The translations under genes and the position numbers were made by a program. From Pseudomonas sp. ANT_J12 (GTDB taxonomy: Bacteria; Pseudomonadota; Gammaproteobacteria; Pseudomonadales; Pseudomonadaceae), in contig NZ_VOBN01000003.1 of assembly GCF_008370045.1 (NCBI RefSeq), forward strand, positions 372,001 through 436,000: a stretch of DNA of 64,000 nt, written 5' to 3'. Position 1 is the stretch's first letter. Each line of letters begins with the position of its first letter. Under the pieces are notes generated by a model. It did no database searches. It saw only the letters and a program-made list of their open reading frames with translations, and was not told the DNA's origin. Positions 31,518 through 41,171 of the stretch are shown here, piece by piece.

Positions 31518-34500
31518 ATGACGAATTCACCCGACTCGACAACCCAAGTTGCCCAGTCCGAGCAACACCCGCTGCACCCACTCGATTTTGGTGTCGTCGG
31601 CATTGGTGCGTCCGCCGGGGGCCTGCAAGCGATCAAATTGTTTTTCGAAAACATGCCCCAGGACAACGGCATGGCGTTCGTGATCATCCTGCACCTGTCG
31701 CCGGATCACGAAAGTAGTGCCGACAAGATCATCCAGGAATCGACCCAGATGCCGGTCCTGCAGGTCACCGAAAAGGTGGCTATCGAACGTAACCACGTGT
31801 ACGTAATTTCTCCCGCCCATCGACTGTCGATGAACGACGGTTACCTTGAGGTCAGCCCCTCCGACCCGCGCCTCGGGCGGACTTGCGCCATCGATCTGTT
31901 CTTCCGCGACCTCGCCGATGTGCACCGTGAACGGGCGTTTTGCCTGGTGTTGTCCGGCACCGGTTCGGATGGCGCGGTCGGTTTGTCGCGGATCAAGGAA
32001 CAAGGCGGCGTGACCCTGGCCCAGGCGCCGGAAGACGCCGAGTTCGACGGCATGCCTCAGGCGGCCATCGACACCCAGATGGTCGACCTGGTACTGCCCG
32101 TCGTGGAAATGCCGCAAAAGTTGCTGGAGTTGTGGCGCAACGCCAAGGCGATTTCCCTGCCCACGGCCAACGACCCCGATCTGCAAACCATCGCTTCGGT
32201 CGCCGAGCGCGACGCGGTGGCGGCCGAACAGTTGTTGCGTGACGTGCTGATCCAGTTGCGCGCCGGCACCGGCCACGATTTCAAGCACTACAAGCGCGCC
32301 ACCGTGTTACGGCGCATCGAGCGGCGGATGCAGGTCACCGCGCAACCGGACCTGGCCGCCTACTATCGCTATTTGGTGAGCAGCCCCGAAGAAACCAAGG
32401 CGTTGCTGGCCGACATGCTGATCGGCGTGACCAATTTCTTCCGCGACCGCGAGGCCTTCGAAGCGCTGGAACGCGACGTAGTGCCGCAACTGGTCAGCGC
32501 AGCCATCTCGGCCCACCCGGAAAAAGAAGAAATCCGCATCTGGTCGGCGGGCTGCTCCACCGGCGAAGAGGTTTACAGCCTGGCGATGCTGGTCAACGAT
32601 CAGATGCAGCTGGATATCAGCCAGGCGTCGTTGCAGTTGTTTGCCACTGATATCGACGAGCGTGCCATCAGCATCGGGCGCAGCGGGCTGTACCCGCAAG
32701 CGATCATCACCGATGTGCCGCCCACGCGATTGCGTCACTATTTCGCCAAAGAAAACCAGCACTACCGGATTCGTAAAGAGCTGCGCGAAAAGGTCTTGTT
32801 TGCCAAGCACAGCCTGTTGTCCGATCCGCCGTTTTCGCACATGGACCTGATCGTCTGTCGCAATCTGCTGATCTACCTGGACCGCGAGGTCCAACGGGAA
32901 ATCCTGCAGATGTTCCACTTTGCCCTGCGCCCGGGCGGCTTCCTGTTCCTGGGCACGTCCGAGAGCGCGGATGCCTGCCATGACCTGTTTGCCCCGGTCG
33001 ACAAACGCAACCGGATCTTCCGGGCCAAGACCGGCACCGGCAGTAGCCGACGCGCCCCGACCATGCCCCGTGGAGGCTATGTGCGAACCGACATTACCCG
33101 TCAGCCCCCAACCCACCAGAAGCCGCGCAAACTGTCGTTTGCCGACATTCACCAACGCGCCCTGGAAAACTCGGCGCCGCCGAGCATGATCGTCGACGCC
33201 AATGCCGACATCCTGCACATGAGCGATAGCGCGGGGCGTTTCCTGCGGCATGTCGGCGGCGAGCTGTCGCGCAATCTGTTGACGCTGATCCTTCCGGAAT
33301 TGCGCCTGGAAGTGCGCACCACACTGTTCCAGGCGCAGCAAGGCAGCCAGATGGTCAAGTCGCGCACGGTGGCGATCAAGCGTGAGGATCGCAGCTACCG
33401 CGTCGACCTGGCGGCCCACCCCTACCGTGACGAAGAGTCGGAGAGCGAGTGCGTGCTGCTGATGTTCGAAGAGGTCGAAGTCGACCCGTCGGAAGTCTCG
33501 AATTCCACGGTGCTGCAAACCGAAAACCAGGTGCTGTCCAACCTTGAACGGGAACTGCAACGCACCAAATTGCAGTTGCAGGACACCATCGAACAATCGG
33601 AAGTCTCCAGCGAAGAGCTCAAGGCTTCCAACGAAGAAATGCAGGCGATCAACGAAGAACTGCGCTCGGCCACCGAAGAGCTGGAAACCAGCAAGGAGGA
33701 GTTGCAGTCGATCAACGAAGAGCTGCTGACGGTCAACTTCGAGCTGAAAACAAAAGTCGAAGAAACCGACAAGATCAATGACTACCTGACCAACCTGATC
33801 GCCTCCACCGACATTGCCACGGTGTTTGTCGACAGCAGCATGCGCATCAAATGGTTCACGCCACGGGCCACCGATATCTTCAGCATGTTGCCCGTGGACA
33901 CCGGGCGCTCGTTGCTCGACATCACCCATCGCCTGGATTACGAAGACCTGGCAGGCGACGCGGCGCTGGTGTTCGAATCCTTGAACATGATCGAGCGTGA
34001 AGTCAGCAGCACCGACAATCGCTGGTACATCGCCCGCCTCCTGCCTTACCGCTCCAGCGCCGATCACATCGACGGCACCGTGCTGACGTTTATCGACATC
34101 ACCAAGCGCCATGCCGCCGAAGAAGAACTGCGCCTGGGTGAAGAGCGCATGCGCCTGGTCGCCGAAAGCACCCGCGACTACGCGATCATCACCCTCGATG
34201 AACTGGGCATCATCACCACTTGGAACAAAGGCGCGGAATTGATCTTCGGCTACAAAAAATTCGAGGCCGAAGGCGCCTATTACGACTTCATTTTCTCCGA
34301 AGAAGATCGTGCTGCCGGCGTACCTGAAACCGAGCTGTCGACGGTGCGCATCAATGGCCGCAACGAAGACGAACGCTGGCACCTGCGCAAGGACGGCAGC
34401 CGCTTCTTCTGCAGCGGCGAAGTCACCCTGCTGCGCGGCGACAACCTCCAGGGCTACGTGAAAATTGCCCGGGACCTGACCGGGCACAAGCGCCTGCATG

Positions 34501-35654
34501 AAGAACAGAACCAGCAACTGGCGGAAACCCAGAGCAGCAGCCATTTGAAGGATGAGTTCTTTGCGGTGATGTCCCACGAACTCAAGCACCCGCTGAACCT
34601 GATTCAGCTCAACGCCGAACTGCTGCGGCGCCTGCCGCTGATCAAGTCGACGGCGCCGGCGGAAAAAGCGGTCAATACCATTTGCGACGCGGTGAGCAGC
34701 CAGGCCCGGATCATCGATGATCTGCTCGATGTGGCCCGGGTACGCACCGGCAAGCTGCGGCTCAAGCGCAGCGTCGTGGATTTGAACCGGATGCTGCGCG
34801 ATGTGTATCAGGTGGTGACCAATGCCCATCCTGGTGTCGATATGACGCTGCAATTGCCTGAAGCGTTGGTGATCAATGCCGACCCGACCCGGGTCGAACA
34901 AATCATCTGGAACCTGGTGAACAACGCCCTGAAATTCACCCCGGGAAGTGGCCAGATTCGCTTGATCGCCACCCGCGAAGCGGGCATGGCCCGGCTCGAT
35001 GTGCAGGACAGCGGAGTAGGTTTGAGCACCGAAAGTCTGGATGAAGTATTCGACCTGTTCGGTCAAGCGGCCAATCAGCACGCGACCCATCACCGTAACG
35101 GGTTGGGGATCGGCCTGTCGCTGGTGCGGCAATTGACCGAGGCCCATGGTGGCAGTGTCGAGGTCTCCTCTCCAGGGCTGGGCCTGGGTTGCACCTTTAC
35201 CGTCCGCCTGCCCTTGAGCCAGCCCCATGACAAAGTGACGCCATCGACCAAGCCCGGCGAACAGTCCGGACGTCTGGCCGGCCTCACCGTGTTGCTGGTG
35301 GACGACTCGCGGGACGTGCTGGACACGATGAAGATGCTGCTGGAAATGGAAGATGCGCAGGTCATCGCCTTCGCCGAACCACACCGGGCACTGGAAGCCG
35401 CCCAGACCGGGCAATACGACCTGGTGGTCTCCGACGTGGGCATGCCTGGCATGAACGGCTATGAGCTGATGCGCGCCCTGCGTGAACTGCCACATATCAA
35501 GCCGGTGCCAGCGATTGCCTTGACCGGTTATGGCGCGCAAAGCGACGTCGAAAAAACCCGCAAATCCGGTTTCGACCGGCACTTGGGCAAACCGGTGTCC
35601 TATGACGCGCTGATCGAGACGATTGAAGAGCTGAGGCAGACGCGATTGGATTGA
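31518..35654 (+). CDS. CheB-CheR-PAS hybrid histidine kinase with receiver domain
   Basis: 1378 residues. In order: a CheB methylesterase domain (about 20-205; catalytic Ser32 in GASAGG, His59, Asp151 in SGTGSDGAVG); a CheR methyltransferase domain (about 220-500; RIWSAGCSTGEEVYSLAML for SAM, CRNLLIYLDREVQ); a PAS-like part; a long Glu-rich coiled coil (about 680-770, heptads such as SEELKASNEEMQAINEEL); two PAS domains; HisKA with phospho-acceptor His in FFAVMSHELKHPLN; HATPase (NLVNNALKF, GLGIGLSLV); and a C-terminal receiver with Asp in LVVSDVGMPGMNG. All catalytic residues are present. It is a cytoplasmic sensor of unknown input, outside any chemotaxis cluster. Confidence 0.93.
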   Translation: MTNSPDSTTQVAQSEQHPLHPLDFGVVGIGASAGGLQAIKLFFENMPQDNGMAFVIILHLSPDHESSADKIIQESTQMPVLQVTEKVAIERNHVYVISPAHRLSMNDGYLEVSPSDPRLGRTCAIDLFFRDLADVHRERAFCLVLSGTGSDGAVGLSRIKEQGGVTLAQAPEDAEFDGMPQAAIDTQMVDLVLPVVEMPQKLLELWRNAKAISLPTANDPDLQTIASVAERDAVAAEQLLRDVLIQLRAGTGHDFKHYKRATVLRRIERRMQVTAQPDLAAYYRYLVSSPEETKALLADMLIGVTNFFRDREAFEALERDVVPQLVSAAISAHPEKEEIRIWSAGCSTGEEVYSLAMLVNDQMQLDISQASLQLFATDIDERAISIGRSGLYPQAIITDVPPTRLRHYFAKENQHYRIRKELREKVLFAKHSLLSDPPFSHMDLIVCRNLLIYLDREVQREILQMFHFALRPGGFLFLGTSESADACHDLFAPVDKRNRIFRAKTGTGSSRRAPTMPRGGYVRTDITRQPPTHQKPRKLSFADIHQRALENSAPPSMIVDANADILHMSDSAGRFLRHVGGELSRNLLTLILPELRLEVRTTLFQAQQGSQMVKSRTVAIKREDRSYRVDLAAHPYRDEESESECVLLMFEEVEVDPSEVSNSTVLQTENQVLSNLERELQRTKLQLQDTIEQSEVSSEELKASNEEMQAINEELRSATEELETSKEELQSINEELLTVNFELKTKVEETDKINDYLTNLIASTDIATVFVDSSMRIKWFTPRATDIFSMLPVDTGRSLLDITHRLDYEDLAGDAALVFESLNMIEREVSSTDNRWYIARLLPYRSSADHIDGTVLTFIDITKRHAAEEELRLGEERMRLVAESTRDYAIITLDELGIITTWNKGAELIFGYKKFEAEGAYYDFIFSEEDRAAGVPETELSTVRINGRNEDERWHLRKDGSRFFCSGEVTLLRGDNLQGYVKIARDLTGHKRLHEEQNQQLAETQSSSHLKDEFFAVMSHELKHPLNLIQLNAELLRRLPLIKSTAPAEKAVNTICDAVSSQARIIDDLLDVARVRTGKLRLKRSVVDLNRMLRDVYQVVTNAHPGVDMTLQLPEALVINADPTRVEQIIWNLVNNALKFTPGSGQIRLIATREAGMARLDVQDSGVGLSTESLDEVFDLFGQAANQHATHHRNGLGIGLSLVRQLTEAHGGSVEVSSPGLGLGCTFTVRLPLSQPHDKVTPSTKPGEQSGRLAGLTVLLVDDSRDVLDTMKMLLEMEDAQVIAFAEPHRALEAAQTGQYDLVVSDVGMPGMNGYELMRALRELPHIKPVPAIALTGYGAQSDVEKTRKSGFDRHLGKPVSYDALIETIEELRQTRLD

Positions 35655-35677
35655 TTTAAATAGATCAGTCCCCTTTT
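35648..35677 (+). terminator. Terminator-like hairpin with TTTAAATAG loop
   Basis: GGATTGAT pairs with ATCAGTCC around TTAAATAG and is followed by CCTTTTT. It overlaps the last codons of the kinase gene and is the third member of the loop family also seen at 11473 and 12055. Confidence 0.7.
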
Positions 35678-35695
35678 TGAAGATGCCCCCCAAAC

Positions 35696-35830
35696 CTGTG
35701 GCGAGGGAGCTTGCTCCCGCTGGGTCGCGAAGCGGCCCCAAAACCAGTCACCGCTATGTACCAGGTACACCGCGTTCACCGGTTTTACGACTGCTTCGCA
35801 GCCGAGCGGGAGCAAGCTCCCTCGCCACAG
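35696..35830. repeat. REP pair (inverted)
   Basis: ctgtggcgagggagcttgct and its complement bound a 135-bp element between the kinase gene and the convergent DUF2955 gene. Confidence 0.9.
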
Positions 35831-35836
35831 AATCGC

Positions 35837-36850
35837 TTAGGCCTCTAGACGGCGCGGCTCAAGCACATGAACCATCCAGCACGCATACACCGTCACCCCG
35901 ATAAACAACCCCATGCGCACCGCAAACGCGGTGTAGACGTCCTTGCCGGCGGCGCTGTCCTGCACCGACTGGCCCAGCAAAATGATCAGCGTGATCAGCG
36001 TATTGAGCCAGAACCCCGGGCTGAACCGGGTCGGGCTCAGGGCATAGAGTTTGCGCGCCAGCACCAGGCCGAACAGCAGCATCCACAGGAAGAACATCCA
36101 CAGGTGCACGAACAGGCTCAGGGCGCACCAGAACAAGATCGCCAGCACACCGCCCAGTAGCGTCGAACCAAGCAACTCGCGCCCGGCGTTGCGCGCGGTG
36201 GTGGTGGAGCTTTGCTGACCGAGGCTGACCGCTTTGAGGATGATCGGCAGGTAGCTGGCCGGGTCAATCAGCGCCAGCAGGAACGCCGGCAATACGATCA
36301 GCGTGGCGCGCAACGCCACCCGGTCAATGTCTTCGGCGGCGAGTACCGGCGCGGCGGGTGACGGCGGCGCATTGGCTGGCTCGGGAAACAGCCCATGACT
36401 CAACGTCACCACCAGCACCGCTAGTAGCAAGCCCTTGACCAACGCGCCGATCACCATCGCCGCCAGTTCGAAACTGGCGGTGCCGGCCGCGGAAATCATG
36501 GTCAGGCCGATCACCAGAAAGGTCACGATCAGGTTATTGCCACCGCGCAGGCCAAAGCGAAACACCCCAAACAACCCGACACCAATCAGCAGCAATCCAC
36601 TGGCCGGGTAATAGCGCAGCAACGGCAGCAACAACAGGCCGACGCCGGTGGTCAGCATCGCCACCACTGCCAGCACCACCCCGGCCTTGAACGGCAGCGG
36701 CTGATTGAGCGTGGCCAGGAACAGCAGCGCCAGCACGGGCGCGAGAAACGGAATCGGCAAGGCCAAGCCGAAACTGGCTGCGAGGCACAGCGCCGTGCCC
36801 GTGGCCAGACGCAGAGCACGCTGATCGCGAACCGTGCGCTTAGTAGGCAT
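35837..36850 (-). CDS. DUF2955 (FUSC-like) inner membrane protein of an efflux system
   Basis: 337 residues with about ten hydrophobic helices in two groups, about 15-150 and 190-330, and a cytoplasmic linker between them (PEPANAPPSPAAPVLAAEDI). This layout fits DUF2955 proteins, relatives of the fusaric acid resistance/AaeB inner membrane pumps. The ATG at 36850 overlaps the end of the HlyD gene by 11 bp, so they are co-translated. With the HlyD and outer-membrane genes upstream it should form a tripartite exporter for an aromatic or amphipathic compound, which is inferred. Confidence 0.85.
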   Translation of the reverse strand: MPTKRTVRDQRALRLATGTALCLAASFGLALPIPFLAPVLALLFLATLNQPLPFKAGVVLAVVAMLTTGVGLLLLPLLRYYPASGLLLIGVGLFGVFRFGLRGGNNLIVTFLVIGLTMISAAGTASFELAAMVIGALVKGLLLAVLVVTLSHGLFPEPANAPPSPAAPVLAAEDIDRVALRATLIVLPAFLLALIDPASYLPIILKAVSLGQQSSTTTARNAGRELLGSTLLGGVLAILFWCALSLFVHLWMFFLWMLLFGLVLARKLYALSPTRFSPGFWLNTLITLIILLGQSVQDSAAGKDVYTAFAVRMGLFIGVTVYACWMVHVLEPRRLEA

Positions 36851-37979
36851 ACGACAGCCAACTCATCACACTCAAGAACACCCGGCCGAGCGGGTTCAAC
36901 GGATTGCCCGATGCCGGGAACGCCATGACTTCGGCCTGCCCGCCCGCGCGGATCGAACGGCTGTCGCGCAGGGCGTTCAAGGCGTCCTCATCGAACTCGA
37001 TCACCACCGGAAAGCGCTGCGCCGGACGCAGCCAGTCGCGGCTGTTCTGCACGCTCGGCAAAGTGCCGGGCGTGGTCCCCGGGCCGACACTGACACCGTA
37101 CCCGACACTGCGCACCCGGCCGCCGAACACTTCGCCGGGCAAGGCATCCAGCACAATGGCCACCCGCGTATCGGGTTTGACCAGGCCGAGGTTGTTCTCG
37201 GTCATGTCGGCACTGATCCACACGTCGTGGATCGCGATCAGGGTCATCACCGGGCTGCCGGCGGCGGCGAACTGGCCGACATCGGTGCGCAGGTCGGTGA
37301 TCAGCCCGGCCGATCGCGCGCCGATGCGGGTGTTGGCCAAATCCAGTTCTGCTTTCGACAACGCGGTCGCGGCGCTACGCAGCACGGCGTTATCCGCCTC
37401 GCTGCCGCCCTCCTGCTCTTTGGCCCGCTGCACATCGGCTTCGGCGGCAGCGACCTGGCTGGAGGCCTGTTCGAGATTGGCCCGCGACACTTCCAGCAGG
37501 CGCACCGACACCGTGCCTTTATCGGCGCGGTACAAGCCTTCGAGCCGCTGATTATCCTGGCGTGTCTTGAGTTCATTGGCCTGGGCCGCGCGCAACGAGG
37601 CTTGCGCCGCAGCGATGCCGGCGGTGCTGGCGCCGATTTGGCGCCGGGTCGATTCGAGGTCGGCGCGGGCGCGGTCAACGGCGATCTGGTACGGCTGTGG
37701 ATCGACCTCGAACAGAATGTCCCCGGCCCGCACGTCCTGGTTGTTGCGCACATTCACCCGGACCACCCGCCCCGCCACCTCCGAGGCCACCGGAATGACA
37801 AACGCCCCGACCCGCGCCTGCTGCGTGTAAGGCGTGAAGCGGTCCGCCAGCACGTACCAGGCGAGGCTGAGCAGGATCAGCAGCAACACCCACTTGATGC
37901 CTTTCCTGGCCGGATCGGCGGCCGGCGCTGACGCCTTTGCAACAGGCGCTTCGGTAGAGGGCGGCGCGACTTCACTCAT
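36840..37979 (-). CDS. HlyD/EmrA-type periplasmic adaptor
   Basis: 379 residues. One N-terminal membrane anchor (about 28-48, KWVLLLILLSLAWYVLADRF) is followed by the biotinyl-lipoyl-like half VIPVASEVAGRVVRVNVRNN, a long alpha-helical hairpin (about 100-220) and the second lipoyl half with GARSAGLITDLRTDVGQFAAAGSPV. It bridges the inner membrane protein and the outer membrane factor. Its ATG overlaps the outer-membrane gene's stop by 8 bp. Confidence 0.9.
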   Translation of the reverse strand: MSEVAPPSTEAPVAKASAPAADPARKGIKWVLLLILLSLAWYVLADRFTPYTQQARVGAFVIPVASEVAGRVVRVNVRNNQDVRAGDILFEVDPQPYQIAVDRARADLESTRRQIGASTAGIAAAQASLRAAQANELKTRQDNQRLEGLYRADKGTVSVRLLEVSRANLEQASSQVAAAEADVQRAKEQEGGSEADNAVLRSAATALSKAELDLANTRIGARSAGLITDLRTDVGQFAAAGSPVMTLIAIHDVWISADMTENNLGLVKPDTRVAIVLDALPGEVFGGRVRSVGYGVSVGPGTTPGTLPSVQNSRDWLRPAQRFPVVIEFDEDALNALRDSRSIRAGGQAEVMAFPASGNPLNPLGRVFLSVMSWLSYAY

Positions 37980-39507
37980 GGTTGTTCACCTTGTCGGACG
38001 GGGTAAGACTGGATTCGTCGAGCAGGTCGCCCCAGTCCGTGCGTTTTTCCATTTGCTTTTGCGTGGTGCGATCGAGGATGGGCTGGGCGGCGTACCAGCC
38101 ACCGCCGAGAGCCTTGTACAGGGCGATCAGATTACTGACGGCATTGCTGCGGCTGACCAGGTAATTGTCCTGTTGTTCAAGCAGCGCCCGTTGCGCATCC
38201 AGCACTCGCTGGAAGTCTGAAAAACCTTCGCTGTATTGCGCGCGGGCCAGCACCAGCGAGCGCTTAGCCGCCACCTCGGCCTGGCGCAGGATGCGTTCGC
38301 GCTCCAGGGATTGGCTCAAACCGCTGGCGGCATCGTCGGCTTCACGGGCGGCCTGGCGCACGGTGTCGCGATAGGACTCGATCAACTGCTGCAAACGCGC
38401 ATCCTGGACCCGCACGTTGTTGCTGATCTGGCCGTGATCGAACAGGTTCCAGCGCAGGCTCGGGCCGCCGACAACGTCCAGGTTGTTCGGCGTGCCGCCC
38501 ACGGAACTGGCGGTCCAGACGATGCTGCCGAGCAAGGTCAGCGACGGATAAAAATCACTCACGGCCACGCCGATCAGCGCCGATTGCGCGGCGACGTTCA
38601 GCTCAGCGGCGCGCACATCCGGGCGACGCAACAGCAGATTGGCCGGCACGTCCTGCAGCACGGCGCGGTCGAGCAGCGGGATCAGTTCTTCATTGGCCGT
38701 CACTTGCGGCAACTCACCCGGCGCCTGCCCGGTCAGCACCGACAGGGCATTGCGGGTGCGATGCAGTTGGTCTTCGAGGCTGGGGATGCTGGCCAGGGTG
38801 CCAAGGTATTGGGTCTTGGCCTGTTGCAGGTCGAGTTCGGCGGTCTGGCCGCTGGCGAACAGCTTGCGCGTAATCTCCAGGCTGCGCTTTTGCTGGTGGG
38901 TGTTGTCCCGGGCGACCCGCAGTCGTGCTTCGGTGGTGCGCAGGGAAAAGTAGGTGTCGGCCACCTGGGCGCGCAGCAGCACCAGCACGTCTTCGTAGTT
39001 GGCCTGGGCGGCGAAGTAGCTGGCATCCGAGGACTCGATGGCCCGACTGAAACGTCCCCAGAAGTCCAGCTCCCAACCGACATCGAAGCCTTCACTGAAT
39101 TGCCAGAACCGGCTGTTCTTCGGGTTGCTGCCGCTGTACTGCCGGCGCTGCGCGTAAAGCAGATCGACACTGGCTTGCTGGAATTGCGGGTAACGCCCGG
39201 CCTGGGCAATGCCCAATTGTGCCCGGGCTTCCATGACCCGCAGGCCGGCGATTTTCAGGCTGGAATTGTGTGCATCCGCGTCGGTGATCAACTGGTCGAG
39301 CACCGGGTCATTGAACACTTGCCACCACTGGCGCAAGTCCGGGCTCGCGCCCCGCTCGCTGGATTGCTCCAGTGCCGGTGTGCTCCAGTGCTTGACCCAT
39401 TCCTCGCCGGGCGGCTGAAAGTCGGGCCCCACGCGCGCGCAGCCGCCGAGGCCGAGCAGCAGCAGGAGCGGTCCCGACCGGATCAGCATGGCGGCACGTG
39501 AAGGCAT
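37972..39507 (-). CDS. NodT/OprM-type outer membrane efflux lipoprotein
   Basis: 511 residues from the ATG at 39507 (GGGA upstream). An in-frame ATG at 39543 would give a signal with an unusually long n-region. The lipobox is LGLGGC, followed by ARVGPDFQPP, the usual start of the mature RND outer membrane factor. Two OEP repeats follow, with ADAHNSSLKIAGLRVMEARA in the first and the NLLLRRPDVRAAELNVAAQS motif before the second. It is the first gene of the efflux operon outer membrane factor - HlyD - DUF2955. No regulator gene is adjacent. Confidence 0.9.
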   Translation of the reverse strand: MPSRAAMLIRSGPLLLLLGLGGCARVGPDFQPPGEEWVKHWSTPALEQSSERGASPDLRQWWQVFNDPVLDQLITDADAHNSSLKIAGLRVMEARAQLGIAQAGRYPQFQQASVDLLYAQRRQYSGSNPKNSRFWQFSEGFDVGWELDFWGRFSRAIESSDASYFAAQANYEDVLVLLRAQVADTYFSLRTTEARLRVARDNTHQQKRSLEITRKLFASGQTAELDLQQAKTQYLGTLASIPSLEDQLHRTRNALSVLTGQAPGELPQVTANEELIPLLDRAVLQDVPANLLLRRPDVRAAELNVAAQSALIGVAVSDFYPSLTLLGSIVWTASSVGGTPNNLDVVGGPSLRWNLFDHGQISNNVRVQDARLQQLIESYRDTVRQAAREADDAASGLSQSLERERILRQAEVAAKRSLVLARAQYSEGFSDFQRVLDAQRALLEQQDNYLVSRSNAVSNLIALYKALGGGWYAAQPILDRTTQKQMEKRTDWGDLLDESSLTPSDKVNNHE

Positions 39508-39668
39508 GGATGGTTTCCCGGCCAAGGAAGATGACTGGAGCATAGTCGCCCGAAAGAAAATCGAGCGGCCGCAAACACGCTGCCGACTTGCTCACGTCTG
39601 CGAGTCAGCTGCTACGCTTTCCAAGGGCCCTTAAAACCACGGCGATCTGTCAAAAAGGTGCAACGCTC

Positions 39669-40169
39669 ATGACCACCCAACCCCACTCCGCCGGCTGGCG
39701 CTTCAAACTGGGCATCGTGATTTTGTGTTTGATGCTGGGGTCATGGCTGATGGTGCCGCTCGCGGCGGCCGTCGGAGTGCCGGGCTCCAAGGTCGCGGCA
39801 CTGACTGGCGTGCTGTTTATCAGTAACAAGGTCTTGCTGATCCTGGTCATCGCGGTCATGGGCAAGGCCGGGTTCCAGCAATTGAAGCGCAGCGTGTTCG
39901 GCTACGTGACGTCGCTGGCGCCTAGCGCGGAAACCGAAGTGGGCCCGGTTCGGCATCGTATCGGCCTGGTGATGTTCTGCCTGCCGCTGATTTCGGCGTT
40001 TCTCGAACCCTACGTCGACAGCATTTGGCCGGGGTTGCGGCCGAACCTGTGGCAACTTCAGTTACTGGGCGACCTGATGTTGATCGGCAGTTTTTTTGTA
40101 TTGGGGGGCAACTTCTGGGACAAGGTACGCGCGCTGTTCATCCGCACTGCCAAAGTGGCCAATGCCTAG
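39669..40169 (+). CDS. Small four-helix membrane protein
   Basis: 166 residues from the ATG at 39669. There are four hydrophobic segments: about 13-35 (LGIVILCLMLGSWLMVPLAA), 47-65 (LLILVIAVMG), 98-118 and 130-150 (LLGDLMLIGSFFVLGGNFW). The GNFWDKVRALF end resembles the short proteins annotated as transporter-suffix-like membrane proteins, but I cannot confirm a function. It lies 24 bp before the hydrolase gene and may share its transcript. Confidence 0.75.
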   Translation: MTTQPHSAGWRFKLGIVILCLMLGSWLMVPLAAAVGVPGSKVAALTGVLFISNKVLLILVIAVMGKAGFQQLKRSVFGYVTSLAPSAETEVGPVRHRIGLVMFCLPLISAFLEPYVDSIWPGLRPNLWQLQLLGDLMLIGSFFVLGGNFWDKVRALFIRTAKVANA

Positions 40170-40193
40170 CAAGCATCGACAGGAAGCACGCCA

Positions 40194-41087
40194 ATGAGCC
40201 GTCTGACCGCCAAAGACTTCGCCCCCGAGTTGCTGGAACTCTACGACTACTACGTGCATGGTCAGATCAACCGCCGCGAGTTCCTCGACCGCGCGGCGTT
40301 GTTCGCCCTGGGCGGCTTGACCGCGTCCGCCCTGCTCGCCGCCCTGAGCCCAAATTACGCCCTGGCCGAGCAAGTGGAATTCACCGACCCGGACATCCTC
40401 GCCGAGTACATCACCTACCCGTCACCCAAGGGCCACGGCCAGGTTCGTGGTTACCTGGTGCGCCCGGCGAAAGCCACGGGCAAGGTGCCGGCGGTGGTGG
40501 TTGTGCACGAGAACCGTGGGCTCAACCCGTACATCGAGGACGTCGCCCGACGCGTGGCCAAGGCCGGGTTCATCGCCCTCGCCCCGGATGGCCTGACCTC
40601 GGTCGGTGGCTACCCCGGCAACGACGACAAGGGCCGGGAGCTGCAACAGACCGTCGACCCGGAAAAACTCATGAACGATTTCTTCGCCGCCATCGAGTGG
40701 CTGATGAATCACGCGGCGGGCACCGGCAAAGTCGGCATCACCGGGTTCTGTTACGGCGGCGGTGTCGTCAATGCGGCGGCCGTGGCCTATCCAGAATTGG
40801 GCGCGGCGGTCTCTTTTTATGGTCGTCAGCCCGAGTCCAAAGACGTGCCACGAATCAAGGCACCACTGATGCTGCACTACGGCGAACTGGATACCCGCAT
40901 CAACGAAGGCTGGCCGGCGTTCGAGCAAGCGCTGAAAGCCGCGGGAAAAACCTATGAAGCCTACCTTTACCCTGGGGTGAATCATGGATTTCATAACGAC
41001 TCCACGCCTCGCTACGATGAGGCCGCCGCCAAGCTTGCGTGGGGCCGGACGCTGGAGTGGTTCAAGCGGTATTTACAGGGGACATAG
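40194..41087 (+). CDS. Dienelactone hydrolase family protein with Tat-like N-terminus
   Basis: 297 residues. The region [19 protein letters not shown] (about 24-42) looks like a twin-arginine signal (RREFL) preceded by an extra ~25 residues. The alpha/beta-hydrolase core has [16 protein letters not shown], nucleophile Cys186 in GFCYGGG, Asp233 in YGELDTR and His264 in PGVNHGFHN, all as in DLH-type enzymes. It would act on lactone or ester bonds, perhaps in the periplasm. The natural substrate is unknown. Confidence 0.9.
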   Translation: MSRLTAKDFAPELLELYDYYVHGQINRREFLDRAALFALGGLTASALLAALSPNYALAEQVEFTDPDILAEYITYPSPKGHGQVRGYLVRPAKATGKVPAVVVVHENRGLNPYIEDVARRVAKAGFIALAPDGLTSVGGYPGNDDKGRELQQTVDPEKLMNDFFAAIEWLMNHAAGTGKVGITGFCYGGGVVNAAAVAYPELGAAVSFYGRQPESKDVPRIKAPLMLHYGELDTRINEGWPAFEQALKAAGKTYEAYLYPGVNHGFHNDSTPRYDEAAAKLAWGRTLEWFKRYLQGT

Positions 41088-41092
41088 ACCCA

Positions 41093-41128
41093 CGTAGGAG
41101 CCGCCGAAAGCTGCGATCTTTTGATCTG
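41093..41128. repeat. 'ggctgcgatcttttgatct' dispersed repeat
   Basis: cgtaggagccgccgaaagct then gcgatcttttgatct matches the elements at 9868 and 42358. It sits between two hydrolase genes. Confidence 0.7.
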
Positions 41129-41171
41129 GCGTTGGACTAGACTGCGGTTGTCTCCCAGAAAAGTCAGCCTC

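Noticed and set aside
32307..35741. Very long open frame (over 1100 codons) on the minus strand opposite the CheB-CheR-kinase gene
   Set aside because: A shadow of the high-GC plus-strand gene: His/Arg/Gln-rich with no domain, whereas the plus strand has every catalytic motif.
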